NCBI RefSeq assembly: GCF_024614185.1
Contig: NZ_JAHTLF010000003.1
Coordinates: 62,001-126,000, forward strand
Direction: 5' to 3'
From: Nocardioides carbamazepini
Lineage (GTDB): Bacteria; Actinomycetota; Actinomycetes; Propionibacteriales; Nocardioidaceae
Length of the DNA: 64,000 bases
In this document: positions 37,175-45,359 of the stretch, one piece after another
How positions within the stretch are numbered: the first letter of the stretch is position 1
Layout: the number at the start of each line of letters is the position of its first letter
Notes under the pieces: model-generated
Database searches by the model: none
What the model was told of the DNA's origin: nothing
What the model saw: the letters and a program-made list of their open reading frames with translations, nothing else
Program-made: the position numbers and the translations under genes

Positions 37175-37383
37175 CCCGGCGCAAACTGAATCTGAGATCG
37201 CGCCGACCCGGCCCAGATTGAACTCGAAGCACCGCCGACCCGGCGCAGATTGAACGCGCGCGCATTCAGTTTGCGCCGGGTCGGCGCGCAACCTGGTTCA
37301 GTTTGCGCCGGGTCGGCGCGTCTGGTGGCTCAATCTGAGCCGGGTCGGGGTGATACCCAGTTCAGTTTGCGACGGGTCGGGGG
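37173..37383. repeat. Cluster of seven short repeats in two opposing blocks
   Basis: Three units in one orientation (CCGACCCGGCGCAGATTGAA-like, at about 37173, 37201 and 37233) face four units in the other (TTCAGTTTGCGCCGGGTCGG-like, at 37265, 37296, 37329 and 37360). The inner pair (37233-37255 and 37265-37288) can form a perfect-looking hairpin of about 14 GC-rich pairs. It spans the gap between a P450 and a downstream flavoprotein and contains the P450 stop codon. It could end transcription or be a family of small mobile repeats. Confidence 0.8.
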
Positions 37384-37399
37384 ACATAGGGTCGCGGGC

Positions 37400-38782
37400 G
37401 TGAGGATCGTGGTGGTCGGTGCCGACGCCGCCGGGATGAGCGCCGCCCACACGGCCCTGCGCGCGGCCGCCGGCGCCGACCGCGAGGTCGGCATCACTGT
37501 GCTCGAGGCGACCGGCCACACGTCGTACTCCGCCTGCGGCATCCCGTACTGGATCGCCGGGGACGTGCCGGGCGGCGAGGACCTGGTCGCCCGCTCCGCG
37601 CGGGAGCACCGCGCAGCCGGGATCGACCTCCGGCTCGGGACGCGGGCGGTGGCGCTCGACCCCGAGCGACGGCGGGTCCGGGTCGAGGGCGATGGCGGCC
37701 CCGACGAGCTGGAGTACGACGAGCTGGTGCTCGCCACCGGCGCCGCGCCGATCGTGCCCGACTGGGCGCGGACGGCGGCCGGAGGGCTGGTCGAGGGGGT
37801 GCATCCGGTCAAGAACCTCGATGACGGAGCCGTGTGGACCGGGCTCCTCGCCGAGGCCGGCGAGATGGGCGGCCCGACCCGGGCGGTCGTGGTCGGCGGC
37901 GGCTACATCGGCCTCGAGATGGCCGAGGCCCTGATCCGGCGTGGGCTGACGACGACGCTCGTCACCCGGAGCCGGGTGATGAGCAGTCTCGATGCGGACC
38001 TGGGCGCGGAGATCGAGGCCGCCCTGGTGGCCGGCGGTGTCGACCTGCGCACCGGTCGCACCGTCGAGCGGCTGGAGACGACCGACGGACGGGTGGGCGG
38101 CGTCGTCACCGACACCGGGGAGCGCCTCACCACCGATGTCGTCGTCCTCGCGATCGGGGTCGAGCCCGCCACCTCCCTGGGAGCCGCGGCCGGGCTGCCG
38201 CTGGGGGTGGAAGGGGGCTACCTGCCGGACCCCGGCGGCCGGGTCGCGCCGGGCATCTGGGCCGCAGGCGACTGCTGCGAGGTCACGCACCGGCTCACCG
38301 GTGGCCGTGCCTTCCTGCCCCTGGGCACGCATGCCAACAAGCTGGGCCGGGTCGTCGGCGACAACCTGCTCGGTGGCGACCGCCGCTTCGGTGGTGCACT
38401 GGGGACCGCCATCACCCGGTTCGTCGCGGGCGGTGTGCACCTGGAGATCGCCCGGACCGGGCTCTCCAGCGCCGCAGCCACCGCCGCCGGGTACGACGTC
38501 GCGGCACTCGTCACCATCGGCACGACGGCCAGCGGCTACATGCCCGAGGCCGAGCAGATCCAGACCAAGGTGATCGCCGACCGGACGACCCGCCGCCTCC
38601 TCGGCGTACAGATCGTCGGCGGACCGGGCTCGGCGAAGCGGATCGACGCCGCGGCGGCCGCCCTGTGGGGCGGCCTCGACGTCGACGACCTGGCGGGCAT
38701 GGACCTGGCCTACGCGCCGCCGTTCGCGACGGTGTGGGACGCGCTGCAGATCGCCGCGCGGAGGCTGGCCGACCGGCTCTGA
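37400..38782 (+). CDS. FAD-dependent oxidoreductase, CoA-disulfide reductase/NADH peroxidase type
   Basis: GTG at 37400 gives 460 residues. The N-terminal FAD-binding fold is MRIVVVGADAAGMSAAHTAL, the redox cysteine is C46 in SYSACGIPYWIAGD, and the second nucleotide fold is AVVVGGGYIGLEMAEAL; a C-terminal dimerisation domain follows (IGTTASGYMPEAEQIQTKVI). The S-x-x-x-C-G-I-P-Y motif places it with CoA-disulfide reductase, NADH oxidase and NADH peroxidase, which regulate thiol or oxygen stress. It lies just after the repeat cluster that separates it from the P450 gene. Confidence 0.87.
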   Translation: MRIVVVGADAAGMSAAHTALRAAAGADREVGITVLEATGHTSYSACGIPYWIAGDVPGGEDLVARSAREHRAAGIDLRLGTRAVALDPERRRVRVEGDGGPDELEYDELVLATGAAPIVPDWARTAAGGLVEGVHPVKNLDDGAVWTGLLAEAGEMGGPTRAVVVGGGYIGLEMAEALIRRGLTTTLVTRSRVMSSLDADLGAEIEAALVAGGVDLRTGRTVERLETTDGRVGGVVTDTGERLTTDVVVLAIGVEPATSLGAAAGLPLGVEGGYLPDPGGRVAPGIWAAGDCCEVTHRLTGGRAFLPLGTHANKLGRVVGDNLLGGDRRFGGALGTAITRFVAGGVHLEIARTGLSSAAATAAGYDVAALVTIGTTASGYMPEAEQIQTKVIADRTTRRLLGVQIVGGPGSAKRIDAAAAALWGGLDVDDLAGMDLAYAPPFATVWDALQIAARRLADRL

Positions 38783-38792
38783 CCTCCGCGCC

Positions 38793-38853
38793 GTCGTACC
38801 GGACAGAACCGTCCTGAGATCGGCCGATCCACGACGGTTTCGTCCGGTACGAC
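38793..38853. terminator. Inverted repeat between convergent genes, probable bidirectional terminator
   Basis: GTCGTACCGGACAGAACCGTC (38793-38813) pairs with GACGGTTTCGTCCGGTACGAC (38833-38853) with only small mismatches around a 19-base loop. It lies between the stop of the flavoprotein and the stop of the DrrB-like gene. No clear T-run is present. Confidence 0.6.
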
Positions 38854-38858
38854 GGGGA

Positions 38859-39659
38859 CTACTTGCTCGTGGTGAGCCGGTACTGGCGTACCGACAGCGG
38901 CGCGAACACCGCGATGATCAGCACCACCCAGATCAGCGTGTAGGCGACCGGGTTCTGCATCGACCAGGCGTCCGAGCCCGGACCCACCCCGGTGTTGCCG
39001 AACAGGTCGCGGCTGGCCTGGGTGACCGCGGAGACGGGGTTCCACTCGACGAAGGGCTTGAGCACCTTGTTGAACGACTCCGTCGGCACGAACGCGTTGG
39101 AGATGAAGGTCAGCGGCATGATCACGATGAACGAGGCGTTGTTGATGACCTCGACGCTGGGGACCATCAGGCCGACCCAGGCCATCACCCAGCTGATCGC
39201 GTAGCCGAACACCAGCAGCAGCGCGAACCCGGCCAGTGCCTTGAGGGCGCCCTCGTTGATCCGCCAGCCGACGATCAGCCCGGTCAGCGCCATGATGATC
39301 AATGACAGCACGTTGTAGACCACGTCGGAGGCGGTCCGGCCGACGAGCACCGCCGAGTTGGACATCGGCAGCGACCGGAACCGGTCGATGATGCCCTTCT
39401 GCATGTCCTCGGCGAGGCCGGCGCCGGTGAAGGTGGCGCCGAAGACGATGGTCTGGCCGAAGATGCCGGCGATCAGCCACTCGCGGTAGTTGACGCCGGG
39501 CGTCTCGATCGCGCCGCCGAAGACATAGGCGAACAGCAGCACGAACATGATCGGGCTGACCAGGACGAAGACCAGGATCTCCGGCACCCGGATGATCTTG
39601 ATCAGGTTGCGCTGGGCGACCACCCAGCCGTCGTTGAGGGCCTGGGCCATGGTGCTCAC
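38859..39659 (-). CDS. ABC-2 type export permease (DrrB-like)
   Basis: GTG at 39659 overlaps the ATPase stop by four bases and gives 266 residues with about six membrane helices, beginning VFVLVSPIMFVLLFAYVFGG. The segment LAEDMQKGIIDRFRSLPMS is the conserved cytoplasmic loop of ABC-2 exporters of the daunorubicin type. With the DrrA-like ATPase it would export a drug or lipid. A substrate cannot be assigned. Confidence 0.85.
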   Translation of the reverse strand: MSTMAQALNDGWVVAQRNLIKIIRVPEILVFVLVSPIMFVLLFAYVFGGAIETPGVNYREWLIAGIFGQTIVFGATFTGAGLAEDMQKGIIDRFRSLPMSNSAVLVGRTASDVVYNVLSLIIMALTGLIVGWRINEGALKALAGFALLLVFGYAISWVMAWVGLMVPSVEVINNASFIVIMPLTFISNAFVPTESFNKVLKPFVEWNPVSAVTQASRDLFGNTGVGPGSDAWSMQNPVAYTLIWVVLIIAVFAPLSVRQYRLTTSK

Positions 39660-40639
39660 TGGGGCGCCTCCGCGCTCTCGTCGGTGCTGTCGGTGGTGCT
39701 CTCGTGGCCGGTCAGGGTGAGGAAGACGTCGTCGAGGGTCGGGCGACGCAGCCCGACGTCGAGGACCTTCACGGCGTCGCGCTCGAAGCCCTGGAGCACA
39801 CGCAGCAGGTCGCCCGCCGCGTCCTCGCCGACCGCGGCCGCGAGCTCGCGCCCGCCGCCGTTGACCTTGACCTCGCCCACGGCGACGTCGTTGAGGATCC
39901 GGCTCGCGGTCTCGGTGTCGGCGGTGCTGGTGAGCACCACCTCGATCCGCTGCCCGCCGGTCTGTGCCTTGAGCTCGTCGGCGGTGCCGTGGGCGATCTG
40001 GCGGCCGTGGTCGATCACCACGATGTCGTCGGCCAGGACATCGGCCTCCTCGAGGTACTGCGTGGTCAGCAGCAGTGTCGCGCCCTCGCCGACCAGCTCG
40101 CGGATGACGTCCCACATCAGCTGGCGGCTGCGCGGGTCGAGGCCGGTGGTCGGCTCGTCGAGCACGATCACAGGCGGCGCCGCGACCAGCGCGCCGGCCA
40201 GGTCGAGGCGCCGGCGCTGGCCGCCGGAGTAGGTCTTGGTCGGCCGGCTCGCGAACTCGGTGAGGTCGAAGCGCTCGAGCAGCTCCTGCGCCCGCGCCCG
40301 GGCCCGGGTGCGGCCGAGGTGGTAGAGCCGGCCGATCATGACCAGGTTCTCGTACGCCGTCAGGTGCTCGTCGACCGCGGCGTACTGCCCCGAGAGGCCG
40401 ATCTTGGCCTTGGCCGCCGCCGGGTCGGCCAGCACGTCGATGCCGGCGACCGTGGCCGTGCCGGCGTCGGGCTTCAGCAGGGTCGTCAGGCAGCGTACGG
40501 CCGTCGTCTTGCCGGCGCCGTTGGGGCCCAGCAGCGCCAGCACCTTGCCCTCGGGCACGGCCAGGTCGAGCCCGGCGAGCGCCTCGACGTCCTTGTAGCG
40601 CTTGACCAGTCCGGTCGCGCGGATCATGGGTTCGCTCAT
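39656..40639 (-). CDS. ABC transporter ATPase (DrrA-like)
   Basis: The 327-residue ATPase has Walker A LLGPNGAGKTTAVRCLTTLL, signature YSGGQRRRLDLAGAL, Walker B VIVLDEPTTGLDP and the DrrA-type C-terminal domain (about 225-310). It is the ATP-binding half of the exporter and precedes the permease on the same strand. It is divergent from the Dps gene, which starts 195 bases away, leaving a shared promoter region. Confidence 0.88.
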   Translation of the reverse strand: MSEPMIRATGLVKRYKDVEALAGLDLAVPEGKVLALLGPNGAGKTTAVRCLTTLLKPDAGTATVAGIDVLADPAAAKAKIGLSGQYAAVDEHLTAYENLVMIGRLYHLGRTRARARAQELLERFDLTEFASRPTKTYSGGQRRRLDLAGALVAAPPVIVLDEPTTGLDPRSRQLMWDVIRELVGEGATLLLTTQYLEEADVLADDIVVIDHGRQIAHGTADELKAQTGGQRIEVVLTSTADTETASRILNDVAVGEVKVNGGGRELAAAVGEDAAGDLLRVLQGFERDAVKVLDVGLRRPTLDDVFLTLTGHESTTDSTDESAEAPQ

Positions 40640-40833
40640 CGCAGCCCCTGGGTCTCCTCGTCTGGTTCGTGTCGATCGTCTATCCCGGTTCGCACACTAG
40701 GGACCGCCACCGACACCGGAACTCATCGCGGCCGGTCCGGAACTGAGGCAAGGCTCGCTTTCCTGGAACGGTTCAAGAAAAGGTGGCACAGTGGTGGACA
40801 CCGCAAGAGAACGAACGAAAGGGAGCACCCTCC

Positions 40834-41367
40834 ATGGCCGCCACCGCGACCCAGCACCGCACCCGCCAGCACGTCTCGCACCCCGCCTTCCGTGCCGACG
40901 CGACCTTCGCCGGTCACCTCCAGCAGGTCCTCGTCGACCTCAACGACCTGGCCCTCCAGGGCAAGCAGGCGCACTGGAACGCCGTCGGCGCCAACTTCCG
41001 CGACCTGCACCTCCAGCTCGACGAGATCGTCGATGCCGCCCGCACCTTCGCCGACGACGTGGCCGAGCGGATGCGCGCGGTCTACGTCGTCCCGGACGGC
41101 ACCGCCGCCCGGACCGCCGCCCAGTCCAGCCTTCCCGCCTTCCCGGGCGGCGAGGTCGAGACCGGTGCGGCCATCGACGCGATCGTCGCCTCGATCTACG
41201 CCGTCGTCGGCACCGCCCGCCGGGTCCACGACGAGATCGACGCGGCCGACCCCACCACCGCCGACCTGCTGCACACGATCATCGAGCGCCTGGAGCAGCT
41301 CGCCTGGCTGACCGACGCCGAGCGGCGTACGCCGGGCGCGTCGGTGCCGGAGCCGGTCATCGCCTGA
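40834..41367 (+). CDS. dps: Dps-family ferritin-like DNA-binding protein
   Basis: ATG at 40834, with AAGGGAG upstream, gives 177 residues, normal for Dps. The ferroxidase motif is clear: KQAHWNAVGANFRDLHLQLDE, supplying the histidine, aspartate and glutamate that bind iron between subunits. An N-terminal basic extension (TQHRTRQHVSHP) could contact DNA. It would protect against peroxide and store iron. It is divergent from the DrrA-like gene and is followed by an inverted repeat. Confidence 0.9.
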   Translation: MAATATQHRTRQHVSHPAFRADATFAGHLQQVLVDLNDLALQGKQAHWNAVGANFRDLHLQLDEIVDAARTFADDVAERMRAVYVVPDGTAARTAAQSSLPAFPGGEVETGAAIDAIVASIYAVVGTARRVHDEIDAADPTTADLLHTIIERLEQLAWLTDAERRTPGASVPEPVIA

Positions 41368-41389
41368 GCTGCCGGCCTGGTGCGCCGCG

Positions 41390-41442
41390 CAACTACCGAA
41401 TTCGTCGTGATGACGGCTCGCGGGCAGCACATCTGGTAGTTG
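41390..41442. terminator. Inverted repeat after dps
   Basis: CAACTACC (41390-41397) and GGTAGTTG (41435-41442) are eight-base arms around a 37-base loop. The right half (CTGGTAGTTGAGCC) resembles the right arm of the island palindromes (CAGGTAGTTACAGCC). It may be a terminator or a degenerate member of that family. Confidence 0.4.
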
Positions 41443-41471
41443 AGCCGTCCCTCGCGTCGCCCTGCGACACT

Positions 41472-41492
41472 AGACAGATTGGTCGACATGTC
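41472..41492 (+). promoter_or_regulatory. Candidate TetR operator upstream of the second P450
   Basis: AGACA and TGTCT are five-base arms of an imperfect palindrome spanning 41472-41492, just before the P450 start. The TetR gene is the second gene of the same operon, an arrangement that often means self-repression. Evidence is only the symmetry and position. Confidence 0.3.
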
Positions 41493-41505
41493 TCATTGTT
41501 GGGGC

Positions 41506-42708
41506 ATGTCGACTGAACTGTCCCAGGGCTACCAGCCGGGCGGCGGGGCCGCCTGGCGTGACCCCTGGGCGTCGTACGCCTGGCTGCGCGACCACGACCC
41601 GGTGCACCACGTGGTGCCCGACGGACGGGCGGAGCGTGACCACTACGTGCTGTCCCGCCATGCCGACGTGCTGGCCGCCGCGGTCGACGTGGCGACCTAC
41701 TCGAGCGCGCGCGGCCTCACCGTCGAGTACGACGAGCTCGAGCGGATCGGCCTGGTCGACAACCCGCCGTTCGTGATGACGGACCCGCCGGCCCACACGA
41801 CCTTCCGCAAGCTGGTGGCGCGCGGGTTCACGCCGCGGCAGGTGCGCGACCTCGAGCCGGTGGTGCGGGCGTTCGCCGCCGAGCGGCTCGACGCCCTGCG
41901 GTCGGTGGGCGGCGGCGACATCGTGGCCGAGCTGTTCAAGCCGCTGCCCAGCCTGGTGGTCGGCCACTACCTCGGCGTCCCGGCCGCCGACCAGCCGCGC
42001 TTCGACGACTGGAGCGGCGCGATCGTCGCGGCCAACGTCGCCGGCGAGGGGGAGGTCGCGGCGGCCGGCGCGGCCGATGCCACGCTGGAGCTGATGGCGT
42101 ACTTCTCCGAGCTCGTCGAGCGCCGGCGCCACGAGCCCGGTGACGACACGGTCTCCCAGCTGGTCCAGGCTGACGTCGAGCTGCTGGAGATCCTCGCGTT
42201 CGTCTTCACGATGGTGGCCGGCGGCAACGACACCTCGACCGGCGCGCTCGGCGGCGCGGTCCAGCTGCTCGCCGGGCGTCCCGACCAGCGTGCGCTGCTC
42301 GCCGGCGACCCGGGCCTGGTGCCGGACGCGGTCGAGGAGTTCCTCCGGCTCACCTCGCCGGTGCAGGGCCTCGCGCGCACAACCACCCGCGACGTCGAGC
42401 TGCACGGCACGACGATCCCCGCGGGCCGCAAGGTCCTCCTGCTGTACGGCGCCGGGAACCGCGACCCGCGCAGGTACGGCCCCGACGCCGACGCGCTCGA
42501 CGTACGCCGCCGGCCGACCCAGATCCTCAGCTTCAGCCAGGGTCACCACCACTGCCTGGGCGCGGCCGCCGCGCGGCTGCAGATCACCGTTGCGCTGGAG
42601 GAGGTGCTGGCGCGGATCCCCTACTTCACGGTCGACGAGGACGCGATCACCTGGGCGTCGGGCCCCTACGTCCGCCGTCCGCTCTCGGTCCCGCTGGCCG
42701 TGGCATGA
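41506..42708 (+). CDS. Cytochrome P450
   Basis: The protein from ATG 41506 has 400 residues (ATG 41488 would add six). It is a soluble P450 with the heme segment GHHHCLGAAAARLQ, C350, and I-helix AGGNDTSTG. It differs from the P450 at 35822-37174. It is translationally coupled to a TetR regulator by a four-base overlap, so the regulator probably controls it. Redox partners and substrate are not evident. Confidence 0.88.
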   Translation: MSTELSQGYQPGGGAAWRDPWASYAWLRDHDPVHHVVPDGRAERDHYVLSRHADVLAAAVDVATYSSARGLTVEYDELERIGLVDNPPFVMTDPPAHTTFRKLVARGFTPRQVRDLEPVVRAFAAERLDALRSVGGGDIVAELFKPLPSLVVGHYLGVPAADQPRFDDWSGAIVAANVAGEGEVAAAGAADATLELMAYFSELVERRRHEPGDDTVSQLVQADVELLEILAFVFTMVAGGNDTSTGALGGAVQLLAGRPDQRALLAGDPGLVPDAVEEFLRLTSPVQGLARTTTRDVELHGTTIPAGRKVLLLYGAGNRDPRRYGPDADALDVRRRPTQILSFSQGHHHCLGAAAARLQITVALEEVLARIPYFTVDEDAITWASGPYVRRPLSVPLAVA

Positions 42709-43307
42709 GCCCTGGCATGATCCCTGGCACGAGCCCTGGCACGAGCCGTCGCGCGAACCGCGCCACGAGCCGGCCCGAGAGCACCTGGGTCGACCGCCGG
42801 GCCCCCGCGGTGGAGCGGATCCTGGACGCGGCCGGGTCGCTCTTCGCCGAGCGTGGCGTCGACGGGGTCGCGATGGGCGAGATCGCCGCCGCAGCCGGGT
42901 GCTCGCGGGCCACGCTCTATCGCTACTTCCCCGACCGACCGGCGCTGCAGCTGGCGTTCGTGCAGCGGGAGGCGATCCGGGTCGGCGCGCTCGTGGTCGC
43001 GGATCTCGCCGCCGCGGCGGGCGACCCGGTCACCGAGGCCGTCCTCTCGGCGCTGCGCCACGTGCGCGCGGCGCCGACACTCGCCGCCTGGTTCCGGGAG
43101 ACCGACGCCGGGCACACCGCCGACCTCGCCCAGGGATCCGAGGTGATCGAGGCGCTCGGCCTGACCATGGCGCCCGACCCGGAGGCCGCCCGCTGGCTGG
43201 TGCGCGTGATCGTGTCGCTGCTGACCGTCCCGGGCGGGAACGTGGCCGAGGAGCGCCGGCTGGTCGAGCGCTTCGTCGCCCCGGTGATCGCCCTGACCAC
43301 CCCCTGA
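42705..43307 (+). CDS. TetR/AcrR family transcriptional regulator
   Basis: The 200-residue protein has a TetR helix-turn-helix (about 38-84): VERILDAAGSLFAERGVDGVAMGEIAAAAGCSRATLYRYFPDRPAL. The C-terminal ligand domain is not distinctive. The first 25 residues are a repetitive P-G-T-S-P-G stretch encoded by copies of CCTGGCACGAGC; an internal start is possible but none is closer to the HTH with a good ribosome site. It is coupled to the P450 by ATGA and probably represses it. Confidence 0.85.
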   Translation: MSPGMIPGTSPGTSRRANRATSRPESTWVDRRAPAVERILDAAGSLFAERGVDGVAMGEIAAAAGCSRATLYRYFPDRPALQLAFVQREAIRVGALVVADLAAAAGDPVTEAVLSALRHVRAAPTLAAWFRETDAGHTADLAQGSEVIEALGLTMAPDPEAARWLVRVIVSLLTVPGGNVAEERRLVERFVAPVIALTTP

Positions 43308-43361
43308 CGGGTCCCTGAACGGCCCCTGACCGCCCCGGGATCCGGGTCGTCGTCCCCTACG

Positions 43362-45332
43362 GTGGAGCCCGTGGGAGCGCTGGTGTGGGTCTACACGGTC
43401 GTCACGAGCCTGGTCCTGGCCGCCGGCCTCGCGGCGGTGATCCGCCGCATCCTCGGTGCCCGCGTCGGCTGGCTGCGCACGCTGCTCGTGGGCTGGGTAG
43501 CGCTGCTCGTCGGCATCCCGGTCACGGGCAAGCTGGCCGTCGCCGCCGGCGTCGGCACCGAGAGCGGCGAGCTGACCACCTCCGAGGGGACGGCTGCCGC
43601 CTTCCTCCTGGTCAGCTGCCTGTGGGTCTTCGCGGCCGCGCTCGCCGTCGTGATGCTGCTCGAGGTGCTGCTCCCCTCGGGCACGGTGCCCGGCCCGCGG
43701 GAGGCCGTCGGCCGGCTCCGGGCGTGGCTGCGCCGGACCCGGCGCTACCTCCAGATCGGCCGCGCCGCCACGGGCTCCGGGCTCGGTGCGGTGCTGCGCG
43801 GCGGCCCGGGCTCGGCCTCCTTCGGCCCCGCCCTCGCCTCCGTGTTCAACAGGTCCGGCGTCACCTTCGTCAAGCTCGGCCAGATCCTCGCCACCCGCGA
43901 CGACCTGCTGCCCGCCGAGACCACCCGGGCGCTGGCGACCCTGCAGTCCGACGCCGCCCCGGAGTCGTACGACGCCGTGGCGGCCACGATCGAGGCCGAC
44001 CTCGGCGACCGGCCCGATGCCCTCTTCGCCGCCTTCGACACCGACCCGCTCGCGGCCGCGTCGGTGGCCCAGGTGCACACCGCGACCACCCACGACGGTC
44101 GCGACGTCGTCGTCAAGGTGCAGCGCAGCAAGGCGCGCCGGCAGGTCGAGGTCGACACCGACATCCTCGTCCGGCTGGCCCGCACGGCCGAGCAGCGCTG
44201 GCCGTGGGCGCGGGACATGACGGTCTCGCGACTGGCCGCGGGCCTGGCCCAGTCGCTGCGTGAGGAGCTCGACTACCGGATCGAGGCGGGCAACACCGCG
44301 TCCGGCGCCGCGGCGCTGCGGGAGCGGACCGACATCGTCGTCCCGGCCGTGGACACCACGCTGAGCACCCGCCGGGTCCTCGTGATGGACCGGCTGCACG
44401 GCGTACCCCTGTCGGCCGGGGAGGCCGCGGTCTCCGGCCTCGACCCCGCCCGTCGGGTGGAGCTCGCCGACACCCTCATCGGTGCCCTGCTCGACACGGT
44501 CTTCGTCGCCGGCGTCTTCCACGCCGACCTGCACCCCGGCAACATCCTCGTGCTCGACGACGGACGGATCGGGCTGCTCGACTTCGGTGCGGTCGGGATC
44601 CTCGACAGCGAGACCCGGCAGCTGCTGGCGCTCCTGCTGTTCGCGATCCTCAGTGACGACGCGGTGTCCGCGGTCGACGCGCTGACCCTGGCCTTCGACG
44701 TGCCCGACAGCCTCGACGTCCCGCTGCTGCGCCGCGAGCTGGGCCGCGAGATCGCGGCGCTCCAGCTGCAGACCAACATCGGCGGCGACACCTTCACCCG
44801 GATCTTCGCGGTGCTCCGCCGCCACGGGATCGGTGTCCCCGGCGACGTCGCCGCAGCCTTCCGCACCCTCACCTCGGTCGAGGCGGCCGTCACCCTGCTC
44901 GATCCCGGCAGCAGCCTGCTCCAGTCGGCCCGCTCCCAGCTGCCGTCCCTGCTGAAGCGGCTCGCCGAGCCGAAGCGGGTCGCGGCCCAGGCCGTCAGCC
45001 AGGCCGGTGTCGTCGCGGCGATCGCCCGACGGCTGCCCGAGCGCGTCGAGCACCTCACCAGCGCACTCGGCGACGGCACCTTCACCGTCCGCACCCGCGC
45101 CTTCGGCGACGCCGAGGACCGCGCCTGGCTCCGCGACCAGGTCAACAACGGCCTGGCGGCGGCCTTCGGCATCACCGCCTGCATCCTGGCTGTCGTGCTG
45201 GGCGGGACCGGCGGCGGGCCGCAGCTGACCGACGAGCTCTCGCTCTTCGGGCTGCTCGGGCTGACTCTCGGGTTCTGCGGTGTCACCCTGGCGCTGCGCG
45301 TCGTGGTGCGACTGTTCCAGCGCCGGGAGTAG
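43362..45332 (+). CDS. ABC1/UbiB/AarF-family atypical kinase, membrane bound
   Basis: The protein of about 650 residues has N-terminal membrane segments (about 8-30, 40-60 and 85-105), the ABC1 KxGQ motif in [25 protein letters not shown] (the Ala-rich loop replacing the P-loop), [15 protein letters not shown] catalytic loop and LLDFGAVG metal motif. Two further hydrophobic helices close the protein. Members act in quinone or lipid metabolism. The GTG at 43362 or 43371 is the start; the second has better ribosome-site spacing. It stands alone. Confidence 0.88.
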   Translation: MEPVGALVWVYTVVTSLVLAAGLAAVIRRILGARVGWLRTLLVGWVALLVGIPVTGKLAVAAGVGTESGELTTSEGTAAAFLLVSCLWVFAAALAVVMLLEVLLPSGTVPGPREAVGRLRAWLRRTRRYLQIGRAATGSGLGAVLRGGPGSASFGPALASVFNRSGVTFVKLGQILATRDDLLPAETTRALATLQSDAAPESYDAVAATIEADLGDRPDALFAAFDTDPLAAASVAQVHTATTHDGRDVVVKVQRSKARRQVEVDTDILVRLARTAEQRWPWARDMTVSRLAAGLAQSLREELDYRIEAGNTASGAAALRERTDIVVPAVDTTLSTRRVLVMDRLHGVPLSAGEAAVSGLDPARRVELADTLIGALLDTVFVAGVFHADLHPGNILVLDDGRIGLLDFGAVGILDSETRQLLALLLFAILSDDAVSAVDALTLAFDVPDSLDVPLLRRELGREIAALQLQTNIGGDTFTRIFAVLRRHGIGVPGDVAAAFRTLTSVEAAVTLLDPGSSLLQSARSQLPSLLKRLAEPKRVAAQAVSQAGVVAAIARRLPERVEHLTSALGDGTFTVRTRAFGDAEDRAWLRDQVNNGLAAAFGITACILAVVLGGTGGGPQLTDELSLFGLLGLTLGFCGVTLALRVVVRLFQRRE

Positions 45333-45359
45333 GGCGGCGGCGAGGACGAGCGCCACCGG

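Noticed and set aside
43362-45332. Ubiquinone biosynthesis gene (ubiB) in the strict sense
   Set aside because: Actinobacteria use menaquinone, and no quinone biosynthesis genes are adjacent; only the ABC1/UbiB kinase family can be claimed.
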